NCBI RefSeq assembly: GCF_000276805.1
Contig: NZ_AKXQ01000012.1
Location: 96,821-160,820 of the forward strand
Source of the DNA: Moritella dasanensis ArB 0140
GTDB taxonomy: Bacteria > Pseudomonadota > Gammaproteobacteria > Enterobacterales > Moritellaceae
DNA length: 64,000 bases
Reading direction: 5' to 3'
The stretch's first letter is position 1. Every line of letters starts with the position of its first letter. Positions 9,445 to 18,885 of this stretch are shown piece after piece. Under the pieces are notes generated by a model. It had not been told where the DNA came from. It saw nothing but the letters and a program-made list of their open reading frames with translations, and ran no database searches. The position numbers and the translations under genes were made by a program.

Positions 9445-9693
9445 ATGGTTACTATTCGTTTATCTCGTGGTGGTTCTAAGAAATCACCTTTCTACACAGT
9501 TGTTGTTACAGATAGCCGTAATGCTCGTGATGGTAAATTCATCGAAAAGCTAGGTTTCTTTAACCCAATGGCTGCTGGTCAAGAAGAACGTGTTCGTCTT
9601 GACAACGTGAAAATTGAAGCTTGGGTTGCTAAAGGCGCTACAGTTTCAAACACAGTTGCTAAGTTAATCAAAGACGCTGCTAAAGCTGCTTAA
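9445..9693 (+). CDS. rpsP: 30S ribosomal protein S16
   Basis: S16 is a small-subunit assembly protein binding 16S rRNA. The 82-aa product begins [21 protein letters not shown] and contains [19 protein letters not shown], matching bacterial S16 along its length. The start is the ATG at 9445 with AGAGGA upstream. First gene of the conserved operon rpsP-rimM-trmD-rplS. Confidence 0.98.
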   Translation: MVTIRLSRGGSKKSPFYTVVVTDSRNARDGKFIEKLGFFNPMAAGQEERVRLDNVKIEAWVAKGATVSNTVAKLIKDAAKAA

Positions 9694-9716
9694 TTATCTT
9701 AAGGTAAGGAGATCTT

Positions 9717-10244
9717 GTGAGTTCAACTGACAAACCTATGGTAGTTGGCCGTCTTGGTGCTGTTTACGGCATTAAGGGCTGGATGAAAATTAACTCCTTT
9801 ACCGATATTCCAGAAGGAATCTTTGACTATTCACCTTGGCTCATCGAGCAAAAAGGCGAATGGGTTGAAGTGGCGATTGAAGATTGCAAACGCCATGGCA
9901 AAGGTTTAGTTGCTAAGTTAGTTGGTGTTGATGTTCGTGAAGAAGCGCAGGCCCTTACGGGTGCTGAGATTGCTATAAACGCTGATCAACTTCCTGCATT
10001 AGATGATGATTTTTACTGGCGTGACCTTATTGGCTGCTCTGTTGAGACAGACAAGGGTTATACGTTAGGCAAAGTCACAGATATGATGGAAACCGGTTCT
10101 AACGACGTATTAGTGATTAAAGCGAATGCAACAGATGCCTTCGGAAAAAAAGAACGGTTAGTTCCGTTTCTTTATGAGACAGTGATTATCAATGTTGATA
10201 TTACTACTCAAAAAATTATTGTTAATTGGGATCCGAGTTTTTAA
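9717..10244 (+). CDS. rimM: Ribosome maturation factor RimM
   Basis: RimM assists maturation of the 30S head and binds S19. The 175-aa product has the N-terminal RimM domain ([22 protein letters not shown]) and a C-terminal PRC barrel (WRDLIGCSV...[18 protein letters not shown]). The start is GTG at 9717 with AAGGAGA upstream, 23 bases after rpsP, consistent with cotranscription. Confidence 0.96.
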   Translation: MSSTDKPMVVGRLGAVYGIKGWMKINSFTDIPEGIFDYSPWLIEQKGEWVEVAIEDCKRHGKGLVAKLVGVDVREEAQALTGAEIAINADQLPALDDDFYWRDLIGCSVETDKGYTLGKVTDMMETGSNDVLVIKANATDAFGKKERLVPFLYETVIINVDITTQKIIVNWDPSF

Positions 10245-10268
10245 GACTCATTGTCAGCGGAGGCAAGT

Positions 10269-11015
10269 ATGTGGTTAGGGGTTATTAGCCTTTTTCCAGA
10301 GATGTTTAATGCCATCACTGAACAAGGAGTTATCGGTCGAGCAATAAAACGCGATCTGCTGAAGTTCCAAACTTGGAACCCAAGAGATTTTGCCCACGAT
10401 AAACATAAGACGGTCGATGACCGACCTTATGGTGGTGGCCCTGGCATGTTGATGATGGTTCAACCATTACGAGATGCTATCCATGCAGCAAAACAGGCAG
10501 CAGGTGGTGAGGCGAAAGTTATTTATCTTTCACCGCAAGGACGTAAATTGGATCAAGCTGGCGTACTGGACTTGGCAACAAATGAAAAGATGATTTTTAT
10601 TTGTGGCCGTTATGAAGGTATCGATGAGCGTATCATCCAATCGGAAGTTGATGAAGAGTGGTCTATCGGTGACTTCGTGTTAACCGGTGGTGAACTTGCC
10701 GCAATGACGATGATTGATGCTGTTTCACGCATGATACCGGGTGTTTTAGGCACTCAGGCATCCGCGGAGCAAGATTCGTTTGCAGATGGTCTTTTAGATT
10801 GTCCGCATTATACGCGTCCGGAAGTGTTGGATGGTTTGGCTGTTCCTAAGGTTCTCCTTAGTGGCAACCATAGTAAAATTAGCCAATATAGACAGAAACA
10901 GTCTTTAGCTCGAACGTTAGAACGACGACCTGATTTATTAAGTAACCTAGCTCTGACTGATCTGCAAGAAAAAATTCTTGTTGAGATCGTTCGCGAAAGT
11001 CGCGAGTTAAAGTAG
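10269..11015 (+). CDS. trmD: tRNA (guanine-N1)-methyltransferase TrmD
   Basis: TrmD uses S-adenosylmethionine to make m1G at position 37 of tRNAs reading CUN, CCN and CGG, preventing +1 frameshifts. The 248-aa SPOUT-type protein carries [31 protein letters not shown] and GDFVLTGGE, the trefoil-knot SAM site. The ATG at 10269 ([13 protein letters not shown]) aligns with E. coli TrmD and has GGAGG upstream; an in-frame TTG at 10251 is less likely. Confidence 0.97.
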   Translation: MWLGVISLFPEMFNAITEQGVIGRAIKRDLLKFQTWNPRDFAHDKHKTVDDRPYGGGPGMLMMVQPLRDAIHAAKQAAGGEAKVIYLSPQGRKLDQAGVLDLATNEKMIFICGRYEGIDERIIQSEVDEEWSIGDFVLTGGELAAMTMIDAVSRMIPGVLGTQASAEQDSFADGLLDCPHYTRPEVLDGLAVPKVLLSGNHSKISQYRQKQSLARTLERRPDLLSNLALTDLQEKILVEIVRESRELK

Positions 11016-11045
11016 AGTTTTTCAGTTTATTCTAGGGTATAGAAA

Positions 11046-11411
11046 ATGAGCAACATAATTGCACAGATCGAACAAGATCAAATGAAAACAGATTTACCAG
11101 CTTTCGCACCAGGTGCTACAGTTGTAGTACATGTTAAAGTTGTTGAAGGCGATAAATCACGTCTACAGGCTTTTGAAGGCGTAGTTATCGCTAAACGTAA
11201 CCGTGGTCTGCACTCTGCATTCACAGTTCGTAAAATCAGTTCAAACGGTGAAGGTGTGGAACGTGTATTCCAAACACATTCTCCAGTGGTAGCAAGCATC
11301 ACTGTTAAGCGTCACGGCGATGTTCGTCAAGCTAAGCTATACTACCTACGTGGTCTTACTGGTAAAGCTGCACGTATTAAAGAAAAATTGGGCAAGCGTA
11401 AAAGCAAATAG
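11046..11411 (+). CDS. rplS: 50S ribosomal protein L19
   Basis: L19 sits at the interface of the two ribosomal subunits. The 121-aa product contains [29 protein letters not shown] and [19 protein letters not shown], diagnostic of L19. Last gene of the rpsP operon, 30 bases after trmD and followed at once by a terminator. Confidence 0.98.
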   Translation: MSNIIAQIEQDQMKTDLPAFAPGATVVVHVKVVEGDKSRLQAFEGVVIAKRNRGLHSAFTVRKISSNGEGVERVFQTHSPVVASITVKRHGDVRQAKLYYLRGLTGKAARIKEKLGKRKSK

Positions 11412-11429
11412 TCCTTTTTTCATGCAGTT

Positions 11430-11460
11430 AAGGTCCGTCATATGACGGGCCTTTTTTTTT
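11430..11460 (+). terminator. Terminator of the rpsP-rplS operon
   Basis: Palindromic stem AAGGTCCGTCA/TGACGGGCCTT (one G-T pair) followed by nine or more T. Confidence 0.93.
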
Positions 11461-11508
11461 CCTAATTTTAAAGATATATTAAATAATAATCTGCGTAATA
11501 TTTTTCGA

Positions 11509-12186
11509 TCAGATATTGAAGTGTTTTTTGAGTAACTGATGGGTAAATGCTTTCTTTAGATAAAAACCTCGTGGTCGAACTTGGATGATCTCCCCCTCAC
11601 TGCCATACGCCTTGGTACGGACTTTATTGTTTGCTGCCTTAGGACGAAGCTGTAGATACTTACCGTGATGCGCTGTGATTTGTTCTACTTGCCCAAGCGC
11701 TATCATATCCATTAACTCTTCCCAGTCTTCTTGTAACTGAGCACTCTCAAGCGAATCGGGTTGCCACAGTAGTGGTGAACCAATAATCCGTTCTGCTATT
11801 GGAATATCACGCTCACCGAGCACTGGGATCCACAAAACCTGCTTTAATTTATTCGCCACGCTGCAGGTCTGCCAAGTAATGCCGTGATTACCAGTTAATG
11901 GGGCAACACAAACAAACGTTGTTTCTAGCGGTTTACCTTGCGCATTAATCGGGATGGTTTTTAATTCAACCCCGAGTTCTGGAAAATCCTGAATGGGTTT
12001 ACTGCCAGCCGTCGCACCAAGGTGCAGTTCTAGCAGCTGTCCAATCCAGCCTTTCTGCTTACGCAGATCATCAGGCACGTTCAGTTGATGAATAGCGGCT
12101 ATCTGCTGCAGGTTAAATCCGGCAATGTCCTGGGCGCGGATCATCAGCTCATTGATATCTTGGGGGGCATTTATAATTGATGGCAT
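11509..12186 (-). CDS. mutH: DNA mismatch repair endonuclease MutH
   Basis: MutH nicks the unmethylated strand at hemimethylated GATC sites when activated by MutS-MutL. The 225-aa product shows the Asp-Glu-x-Lys active site in [13 protein letters not shown] (about residues 67-79), the conserved GWIGQLLE upstream and [14 protein letters not shown] at the C-terminus. MutH implies Dam methylation in this organism. In E. coli mutH is divergent from rppH; here a DnaA-box cluster and an amidohydrolase gene separate them. Confidence 0.96.
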   Translation of the reverse strand: MPSIINAPQDINELMIRAQDIAGFNLQQIAAIHQLNVPDDLRKQKGWIGQLLELHLGATAGSKPIQDFPELGVELKTIPINAQGKPLETTFVCVAPLTGNHGITWQTCSVANKLKQVLWIPVLGERDIPIAERIIGSPLLWQPDSLESAQLQEDWEELMDMIALGQVEQITAHHGKYLQLRPKAANNKVRTKAYGSEGEIIQVRPRGFYLKKAFTHQLLKKHFNI

Positions 12187-12369
12187 GTAAATAATTCTTA
12201 TTTTTCAAGGTTTCATCTAGCAGAATAACACTTTTAAATCTAGCTGTTAACGGTCGTTTTACATACAAAACGAGGCTTAGGTCTCACTTTTGTGTTACGT
12301 AGATGTTTCAAGTTGAAATTTGATTTTAAGGCTTTGTTTTAAAACATTTTTTATATATTTTGAAGAGGG

Positions 12370-12578
12370 TGTGGATAATTTCATCACAGTTTTATTATGT
12401 TAAATGGTAATAATAAAAACACTACACAAGGTTATCCACAGAAAACGGGGATAACTTCCGGTTTAAAGGCTAAACTTTGTTAATAAATATCGATAATAGC
12501 GCTCAGTCGTGCTGTTTAGCTCAATTTCAATTACTTTTCCACACTCGTTATGTGTATAACTGTGATTATTGTGGATGA
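12370..12578. promoter_or_regulatory. Cluster of five DnaA boxes (DARS2-like locus)
   Basis: Using the consensus TTWTNCACA: TGTGGATAA at 12370-12378 (minus orientation, perfect), TTATCCACA at 12432-12440 (plus, perfect), TTTTCCACA at 12535-12543 (plus, consensus), TGTGTATAA at 12551-12559 (minus, consensus) and TGTGGATGA at 12570-12578 (minus, one mismatch). The last three form a compact trio in 44 bp, the kind of arrangement described for the core of DnaA-reactivating sequences. E. coli DARS2 lies next to mutH as I remember it, so position and content agree. The box sequences are seen directly; the function is inferred. IHF and Fis sites were not identified. Confidence 0.6.
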
Positions 12579-12680
12579 TCAGGGTTTTTATTGAAAAATT
12601 GCTGTTTTATTGAGCAATACACGAGGTGTTAAAGGTTACGTTATCGCCTTTATAATAAGAGATGTATTAGCGTAAGGTAT

Positions 12681-12707
12681 AAAACCAAGGTGAAACACCC
12701 TGGTTTT
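12681..12707 (-). terminator. Probable terminator of the amidohydrolase gene
   Basis: Inverted repeat AAAACCAAGGTG / CACCCTGGTTTT with one mismatch and a 3-base loop, 34 bases beyond the stop codon. The U run is short (four, within the stem), so efficiency is uncertain. Confidence 0.55.
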
Positions 12708-12740
12708 GATGGTTTATAGGCGCTATTAAAAACGACCTAT

Positions 12741-14153
12741 TTAGATAACCTTTTCACCATTTTCGATTACTGTTTTACGTACTTTTTTAGTAAACTCGAT
12801 TGCTTCTTCAATAATCTGTTTTTCATCAACTGTTAGCATATTGCGATCTTGCATGATCACCTTACCAGCTACGATAGAGTGGCGTACATTGCCAGCGTTA
12901 GCTGAATACACAAGTACTGAGTATGGGTTGTACATCGGTACCATGTTTGGTGCTTTAGTATCAATGACGATAATATCAGCCAATTTACCTACTTCTAATG
13001 AACCAATTTTGTCTTCCATGTGTAATGCTCTTGCAGCACCCATGGTAGCCATATCAATCACTTTAATTGGGGGCATTGCGCCGCGATCTTGGTTTACAAG
13101 TTTGTGGACTTTAGCTACTTGGTTTAATTCATCAATCGTACTGAGTGTATTACCCGACATTGGACCATCGGTACCTAAACCAATGCGTACATCTTCGTCA
13201 TACATTTTAAGGGCTGGAGATACCCCTTTTGCTGATTTGATATTGGCACTCATGTTATGCGCAACACCGGTACCGGCTTTTTTTACTAGTTCGATATCTG
13301 AGTCGCTTACATTGATCATGTGCGCAGCCACTAAACGTTCGTCAAGTGAACCAATACTATCCATGTATTCAACAGGCGATTTACCGTCAGAGCGTGCGGC
13401 GATTTTCTCGTTTTCACGTTCTGATTCAGCAAGGTGGATAAGTACTGGTACATTATGTTCTTTCGCTAGCTTAGTTATTTGTTGCAGAACTTCAGTGGTA
13501 TTGGTATACGGCGCATGTGGTGCAAATGCAGGGGTAATACGTGGGTGATCTTTGTATTCTTCGATAAAGTTCAGTGCGTATTGAATACCTTCTTGGGCAT
13601 TCTGGGCATCGGCAACAGGGAACTTAATCACTGTTTCACCTAAGATTGCACGCATACCAATCTTATCAACTGTTTTTGCTACTTCATCTTCAAAGTAATA
13701 CATGTCGCTGTAAGTTGTCACACCACCTTTAACCATTTCGAGATTACCGAGGTTGGCGCCAATACGCACCATGTCACGGCTGACGAGTTTCTTTTCTAAT
13801 GGGAAGATATAGCGGTGTAAACGTCCTGGGACATCATCTGCTAGTGAACGGAATACCGTCATTGATGCGTGTGTATGGGTATTAATTAAACCAGGCATCA
13901 CGATGTCGCCATCCACATCCATGATTTTATTTGCTTGGTATTGCTGTGCAAGTTTAGCATCACCAACGGCAATAATTTTATTGCCTTTAATCACGACTGT
14001 ACCGTTTTCATAAATGGTTTTATCACTGTTCATTGTTAATACAGTGGCATCTGTGATGATCAAATCAACTTTTTCTGCTGCATGCACAGATGTCGCAAAA
14101 ATGATTGAAGCGGCAAGCAATGTTTTATTTAAAAATTTGTTACTAGCAAACAT
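12741..14153 (-). CDS. Secreted amidohydrolase (MTA/SAH deaminase-like)
   Basis: A 470-aa metal-dependent hydrolase of the TrzA/AtzA/MtaD type, which deaminate or dechlorinate ring compounds. Metal ligands are visible in MPGLINTHTHASM, HLAESERE, VAAHM and GLGTDGP. Close relatives act on methylthioadenosine or S-adenosylhomocysteine, but substrate cannot be read from sequence. Unusually it starts with a clear Sec signal peptide (about residues 1-25, ending SVHA|AEKVD), so it should act in the periplasm. The ATG at 14153 has TTGAGA upstream; the longer frame to 14165 would need a TTG. It separates mutH from rppH. Confidence 0.82.
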   Translation of the reverse strand: MFASNKFLNKTLLAASIIFATSVHAAEKVDLIITDATVLTMNSDKTIYENGTVVIKGNKIIAVGDAKLAQQYQANKIMDVDGDIVMPGLINTHTHASMTVFRSLADDVPGRLHRYIFPLEKKLVSRDMVRIGANLGNLEMVKGGVTTYSDMYYFEDEVAKTVDKIGMRAILGETVIKFPVADAQNAQEGIQYALNFIEEYKDHPRITPAFAPHAPYTNTTEVLQQITKLAKEHNVPVLIHLAESERENEKIAARSDGKSPVEYMDSIGSLDERLVAAHMINVSDSDIELVKKAGTGVAHNMSANIKSAKGVSPALKMYDEDVRIGLGTDGPMSGNTLSTIDELNQVAKVHKLVNQDRGAMPPIKVIDMATMGAARALHMEDKIGSLEVGKLADIIVIDTKAPNMVPMYNPYSVLVYSANAGNVRHSIVAGKVIMQDRNMLTVDEKQIIEEAIEFTKKVRKTVIENGEKVI

Positions 14154-14475
14154 GTTTAATCTCAATTTTATATGAATAGGACAGAAAACACTCTGGGAAG
14201 TCGAATGACTCGATTTTACAGAGCTTTATAAACTTATTCGCCTTTAATGGCAATCAAATTACTGCAAACAGCCCCGTTAGTAGTAATTGCTTTGGCGTTA
14301 ACTATTTTTTAAAAGCACCACCGTATTAAAGCCTGTTAATCTGCTCATTTTCTGGAAATGATCGGTATTTTGCCTTTGTAAATGGATCTTTAGCAAAACT
14401 GTTCGTGTAAGTTTGCCGCACATTGATTTATATGAAACAATCAAGTTAACTAAGTTCTACCCTTAAGGTGCTAAT
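14154..14475. other. 322-bp divergent promoter region, amidohydrolase/rppH
   Basis: No ORF. On the amidohydrolase leader strand an inverted-repeat region at 14240-14296 could fold: ATTACT (14258-14263) with AGTAAT (14282-14287), enclosed by GCC/GGC. Near rppH, TTGATT and AATCAA form an inverted repeat with a 10-base spacer, too wide for an FNR site. No known riboswitch was recognised. Confidence 0.4.
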
Positions 14476-14982
14476 GTGATTGATAGCGATGGCTATCGTC
14501 TTAATGTAGGCATCCTAATTTGTAATCGTGAAGGTCAAGTTTTATGGGCTAAACGTTGTGGGCAACATTCTTGGCAATTTCCGCAAGGTGGTGTAGATGA
14601 TGGAGAGTCTGCAGAGCAAGCTATGTATCGAGAACTATATGAAGAGGTTGGGCTAAAAGAGAAACATGTTTCTATTTTGGCAACCTCTAAAACATGGTTG
14701 AAATATAAGTTACCAAAACGATTAGTCAGATGGGATAGTAAACCGGTCTGCATTGGACAAAAGCAAAAATGGTTTTTACTGTGTCTGGAAGCGGATGACA
14801 GTCAAATCGACTTTAAATGCACAGGTCATCCTGAGTTTGATGATTGGCGTTGGGTCAGTTATTGGTACCCTGTACGTCAGGTTGTATCGTTTAAAAAAGA
14901 CGTTTATCGTCGCGTGATGAAAGAATTTGCCCCCGTGGCATTGCCTTTTTTGCGCAAAGACGCTAAGCGTAAACGACGTTAA
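14476..14982 (+). CDS. rppH: RNA pyrophosphohydrolase RppH
   Basis: RppH removes pyrophosphate from the 5' end of mRNAs and so triggers RNase E-dependent decay. The 168-aa protein carries the Nudix box [23 protein letters not shown] (about residues 39-61) and the RppH-specific start [14 protein letters not shown]. The start is GTG at 14476 with AAGG upstream. In many relatives ptsP follows; here lgt is next and ptsP is absent. Confidence 0.95.
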   Translation: MIDSDGYRLNVGILICNREGQVLWAKRCGQHSWQFPQGGVDDGESAEQAMYRELYEEVGLKEKHVSILATSKTWLKYKLPKRLVRWDSKPVCIGQKQKWFLLCLEADDSQIDFKCTGHPEFDDWRWVSYWYPVRQVVSFKKDVYRRVMKEFAPVALPFLRKDAKRKRR

Positions 14983-14989
14983 TGCTAAA

Positions 14990-15037
14990 TAATGCCTGCG
15001 TATTGAATTGTCTATAGGATTCAATACAAAGGCATTA
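14990..15037. repeat. Nested palindrome after rppH
   Basis: Two 8-bp arms in series: TAATGCCT...AGGCATTA outside and TATTGAAT...ATTCAATA inside, separated by 3-base symmetric internal loops around a 10-base loop. There is no T run, so it is not a standard intrinsic terminator. It may stabilise the rppH mRNA end or be a copy of a palindromic repeat family. Confidence 0.7.
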
Positions 15038-15232
15038 CTTATTCAACTCCCCTCAATTATTTACATCGCTATTTTAGAACTTAATTATCAACCTAATACT
15101 TTGGTTTTATTTACCTTATTTTACCGATTCTATTACGGCACTGTCTTTGTTGTCGTTGGTATTTGGTGTAAGGTGTGTTTAACTTTATTGCCTTAGCCAA
15201 GGCGAGTACTTATTTTATTCAGGAACTCACTA

Positions 15233-16048
15233 ATGTCGCAGACATATCTACAATATCCAGAAATTGATCCTATTGCGATCAGTCTTGGTCCTATCAACGT
15301 GTATTGGTATGGGTTGATGTATTTACTTGGTTTCTTATTTGCTAACTGGATGGGTAATCGTCAAGCAGCGAAGCCGGGTAGTAGCTGGAATAAAGACGAA
15401 GTCGGGGACCTATTGTTCTATGGCTTTCTTGGTGTGATCTTGGGTGGTCGTATCGGTTATGTACTGTTTTACAACTTTGGCTTATTCCTTGATGACCCTA
15501 TGTACTTATTCCGTATTACCGACGGCGGCATGTCATTTCATGGCGGCCTGATTGGTGTATTACTGGCGTTTGTTTATTTTGGTCGTAAGACTCAACGTTC
15601 GTTTTTTGTTATTGCAGACTTTGTCGCGCCGATGGTGCCGTTTGGTTTAGCGGCCGGACGTATTGGTAACTTTATTAATGGCGAGCTGTGGGGTCGTGTG
15701 ACAGATGTGCCTTGGGCGATGGTATTCCCAACGGGTGGCGATCTACCACGACACCCAAGTCAGTTATATCAGTTCGCAATGGAAGGCGTGTTATTACTTA
15801 TCATCTTGCAAGTATTTGCCCGTAAACCACGCCCTGTTGGCGCAATCTCGGGTCTGTTCTTGTTCGGTTATGGTATTTTCCGCTTTATAGCTGAATACTT
15901 CCGCCAACCTGATTCACAGCTTGGTCTGTATTTTGATCTGATCAGTATGGGGCAAATATTATCGACGCCAATGATCTTCCTTGGTGCGGTAATTATGTTT
16001 GTTGCCTACAAAAAACCGACCTTATTTTTAGGTAAAACTGATAAATAA
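15233..16048 (+). CDS. lgt: Prolipoprotein diacylglyceryl transferase
   Basis: Lgt transfers diacylglycerol from phosphatidylglycerol to the lipobox Cys of prolipoproteins, the first step of lipoprotein maturation. The 271-aa polytopic protein carries [23 protein letters not shown] and the Lgt signature [14 protein letters not shown] with essential Arg and Asn, plus HPSQLYQ. Its partner lspA is in this window. In E. coli lgt is followed by thyA; here a GGDEF-EAL gene intervenes and thyA is inverted. A 62-codon frame upstream (15008-15196) has no homology. Confidence 0.96.
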   Translation: MSQTYLQYPEIDPIAISLGPINVYWYGLMYLLGFLFANWMGNRQAAKPGSSWNKDEVGDLLFYGFLGVILGGRIGYVLFYNFGLFLDDPMYLFRITDGGMSFHGGLIGVLLAFVYFGRKTQRSFFVIADFVAPMVPFGLAAGRIGNFINGELWGRVTDVPWAMVFPTGGDLPRHPSQLYQFAMEGVLLLIILQVFARKPRPVGAISGLFLFGYGIFRFIAEYFRQPDSQLGLYFDLISMGQILSTPMIFLGAVIMFVAYKKPTLFLGKTDK

Positions 16049-16062
16049 TCGTGTTGAAACAA

Positions 16063-16102
16063 ACGCAGATACCAATGTTATGCTTAGTATTGGTATCGGC
16101 GT
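16063..16102. repeat. Hairpin after lgt
   Basis: Stem ACGC-GATACCAAT / ATTGGTATC-GCGT with one mismatch and a 12-base loop; no T run follows. It could be a weak terminator or an mRNA 3'-end stabiliser. Confidence 0.6.
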
Positions 16103-16314
16103 GATGGTATAATCATCAAGGTACTCACCTTGTTGGTTATAATTTCATCAGTAGAATAAATTACTATGTAGAACAACTAAGTAGTATTGGGTTTGTTTCT
16201 AAAGCCTGATTTTATGTTGACTCTATTACTTCCTACCTAATGATACGCTATCAACAATAACAAGCGCATTCCACGAACGACTTGCTGCTCGTTTAGCTAT
16301 GGTAATACTGCAGT

Positions 16315-17907
16315 ATGAATATTCTCTCTATTTGTTTAGTTGCGTTAGGATTGGTTTTTTTATCCCAAAGTCTAAAGCCAGCCATTAAAATCTGCAAACA
16401 AGTGCACAGTTTAGGCTGGCAGCTATTACTGTTATTAATCGTTTTTTTCTTTATCGGTTACTGCTCTTTTCTGTATTATTTGACGACGATCACCACGGTT
16501 TCTATTGTCGAAATCTGCTTATCGACCATTTTATTTGGTGGCAGTATTTTTGTGTTTATGGTGATTGAATTTAGCCTCAACAGTATTGAAGAACTGCATA
16601 TTATCGCCCAAAAAGAACGCTACAATGCCTTGCATGATTCATTAACAGGTTTACCTAATCGACTGCATTTTATGGAAACTGTGACGACTAAAGTTGTTGC
16701 CGCTGCGCCTTTCTCTGTATTTGTATTAGATTTAAATGACTTTAAGCAAATCAATGATGTGGTAGGACACTACTATGGTGATCAACTGCTGATTAAACTA
16801 TCAAAAAGATTGTCTCGGGCATTACCTGAGGGCTGTTTCTTTTCACGTGTTGGTGGCGATGAGTTTGTTTTATTGTTTAATGCCATCGAGCTATCAGAGA
16901 TTAGTGACTTAATGGCAATCATAGATAAAACATTAGTTAAACCATTCAATATCAATAGTTATAATTTTAACGTACGCATTAGTACGGGGATCAGTTTGTT
17001 TCCCTACCATAGCAGTACGATAGCGCCGTTATTACAGAAAGCCGATACTGCAATGTATGAATCGAAAAAGCAGCAGGTGTCTTATCGACTGTACAACGAT
17101 ACATTAGACGATGATGCCAAGGCCCGTCTTGCTATATCAAGTAAGTTACACCTCGCATTAGCAAAAAATCAATTCCAGCTGTATTACCAGCCGTTGGTAA
17201 AATTACAATCGACGAAGGTACATCATTTTGAAGCCTTGTTACGTTGGCCACAAACGGATGGTAGTTTTATTCCGCCAGATCAGTTTATCCCATTGGCCGA
17301 GCAAAATGGCACGATTCGTCAAATCACCTTGTGGGTTTTAGACACTATCACTCAGGACTTAGTCGACTTTGCCGCTCAAGATGTTGATGCGTGTATCCAT
17401 ATCAATCTATCGGCTCTGGACTTGCAAGATGATTACTTTTCAACGCGACTTTCAGCGTTGGTTCGTGAAGGTTTATTATCGCCCGTGCAGCTGGTATTAG
17501 AAGTCACTGAAACGGCTATCATGACGGATATAACCAAAACCCGCGATATTCTGTCTAAATTATCAAGGTTGGGTTTTCGTATTAGCCTGGATGATTTTGG
17601 TACCGGCTTTTCATCAATGTCTATTTTGCGAGAGTTGCCGATTAACCAAATTAAGATTGACCGTTCTTTTGTGATGGCGATGCATAACGGCAATACTAAT
17701 AATGCCATTGTCCGTTCTATTATTTTCCTTGCGAAAAATCTAGGCTGTAGTGTGGTAGCAGAAGGGGTGGAAACCAAAGCGATTGCTGCGGAACTGACAT
17801 TGCTAAGGTGCGATTATTTACAAGGCTATTACTACAGTAAACCGTTACCATTAGCGTCGTTGTTGCCTTATTGCGAGCAGCAAGGTTGGAAAGTGGCATT
17901 GCAGTAG
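16315..17907 (+). CDS. GGDEF-EAL c-di-GMP signalling protein
   Basis: A 530-aa inner-membrane protein: about three transmembrane helices (residues 1-90), a GGDEF diguanylate cyclase domain (about 105-260, intact RVGGDEF at 178-184) and an EAL phosphodiesterase domain (about 275-525). The EAL domain keeps EALLRW (306-311), HINLS, LEVTETAI, DDFGTGFSS, IKIDRSFV and AEGVET, so phosphodiesterase activity looks possible. No RxxD inhibitory site precedes GGDEF. There is no recognisable periplasmic sensor domain. Which activity dominates cannot be told. No strong ribosome-binding site precedes the ATG at 16315. Confidence 0.9.
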   Translation: MNILSICLVALGLVFLSQSLKPAIKICKQVHSLGWQLLLLLIVFFFIGYCSFLYYLTTITTVSIVEICLSTILFGGSIFVFMVIEFSLNSIEELHIIAQKERYNALHDSLTGLPNRLHFMETVTTKVVAAAPFSVFVLDLNDFKQINDVVGHYYGDQLLIKLSKRLSRALPEGCFFSRVGGDEFVLLFNAIELSEISDLMAIIDKTLVKPFNINSYNFNVRISTGISLFPYHSSTIAPLLQKADTAMYESKKQQVSYRLYNDTLDDDAKARLAISSKLHLALAKNQFQLYYQPLVKLQSTKVHHFEALLRWPQTDGSFIPPDQFIPLAEQNGTIRQITLWVLDTITQDLVDFAAQDVDACIHINLSALDLQDDYFSTRLSALVREGLLSPVQLVLEVTETAIMTDITKTRDILSKLSRLGFRISLDDFGTGFSSMSILRELPINQIKIDRSFVMAMHNGNTNNAIVRSIIFLAKNLGCSVVAEGVETKAIAAELTLLRCDYLQGYYYSKPLPLASLLPYCEQQGWKVALQ

Positions 17908-17940
17908 CAATCATCGTTCAGTAGTCAGTCATTAAAATGC

Positions 17941-17975
17941 AAAAGGGCGTTAACCGATAAAGTTAACGCCCTTTT
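17941..17975. terminator. Bidirectional terminator between GGDEF-EAL gene and thyA
   Basis: Perfect 14-bp stem AAAAGGGCGTTAAC / GTTAACGCCCTTTT with a 7-base loop, usable on both strands between these convergent genes. Confidence 0.9.
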
Positions 17976-18033
17976 GTTATCGACAATCCACGGACTTGAC
18001 CATGAACCTGCTTTTAATCATTTATGATAAGTG

Positions 18034-18885
18034 CTATACCGAAAATGGGTACTTTATTGCATCGTGGTGTTGATAATCAGACACTTCAAAATCAGCCATG
18101 GTTACCCACGTTTCTAAATCTTCTAAGGTCTTAATTTTTGGATTGATGTGTAACTTAGGTAGTGGCAATGGTTGACGTTTTAATTGCACGTCACGCATCA
18201 ATTCCAGCTGATCTTCATAAATGTGTGCATTCACAATCTTGTGGTATGCCTGACCGGCTTTATGACCGGTAATTTGCGCTACCAGTGCTAACAATACATG
18301 AACTTGTACCATATTGAAGTTTAAGCCTAGCGGCACGTCACACGAACGTTGAGTACTGTTTAGGTATAACGTATCACCAAGTAATGAAAAGTGATGGCTG
18401 TACATGCACGGGCGTAAACAACCTAATTCAAATGCACCTGGGTTGAAGAAAGTTAAGATCTCGCCACGGTTATCAATACCGTTCGTTAAGTCATCAATGA
18501 TCTGACGTAGTAGATCGACAGTGCCACCTTGTGGTTTTACCCAATTACGCGCACAGGCTCCATACACATAACCCATGTCGTCTTCACCTTTACGGTGTGG
18601 GCTTGCTAACCAAACTGCGTTGTCATTGGCATTGGCATCCCATGTCTTGGTGCCTAATGCGCGAAAGTCAGCGGCATTATCATAACCACGGATGTAACCA
18701 ATGATCTCGGCAATGGCTGATTTCCAAAAACTTTTCCGGGTAGTTACCAACGGAAACTCATTGTTTGCTACGTCATAAGTGAGATCAGCATTGATTACGG
18801 TTAAACAGCGTTTTCCGGTACGTTCATTTTCAACCCAAACACCTTGTTCCACTATTCGTGTACATAAATCAAGATACTGTTTCAT
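18034..18885 (-). CDS. thyA: Thymidylate synthase
   Basis: ThyA methylates dUMP to dTMP using methylenetetrahydrofolate. The 283-aa product has the catalytic Cys in [10 protein letters not shown], the conserved [23 protein letters not shown] and the C-terminal KYPFSV. Slightly longer than E. coli (264 aa) through a short insertion after residue 90. The folate genes folB and folK lie elsewhere in the window. Inverted relative to lgt compared with E. coli. Confidence 0.97.
   Translation of the reverse strand: MKQYLDLCTRIVEQGVWVENERTGKRCLTVINADLTYDVANNEFPLVTTRKSFWKSAIAEIIGYIRGYDNAADFRALGTKTWDANANDNAVWLASPHRKGEDDMGYVYGACARNWVKPQGGTVDLLRQIIDDLTNGIDNRGEILTFFNPGAFELGCLRPCMYSHHFSLLGDTLYLNSTQRSCDVPLGLNFNMVQVHVLLALVAQITGHKAGQAYHKIVNAHIYEDQLELMRDVQLKRQPLPLPKLHINPKIKTLEDLETWVTMADFEVSDYQHHDAIKYPFSV

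Larger units (their letters stand above)
12187..12740. other. 554-bp gap between mutH and the amidohydrolase gene
   Basis: No credible ORF. The gap contains the mutH promoter region, a DnaA-box cluster (12370-12578, listed separately) in AT-rich DNA, and the terminator of the amidohydrolase gene near 12681-12707. Confidence 0.7.

Noticed and set aside
12187..12740. Chromosomal origin oriC
   Set aside because: No dnaA, dnaN, mnmG or parAB nearby and no clear AT-rich 13-mer array; mutH synteny points to a DARS-type locus instead.
12841..13548. 235-codon plus-strand ORF opposite the amidohydrolase gene
   Set aside because: Antisense shadow of a well-supported conserved gene; no family motif or ribosome-binding site.
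14430..14452. FNR box before rppH
   Set aside because: TTGATT and AATCAA are 10 bases apart; FNR sites need a 4-base spacer.
15008..15196. 62-codon ORF between rppH and lgt
   Set aside because: No homology recognised; starts inside the nested palindrome and has no convincing ribosome-binding site.
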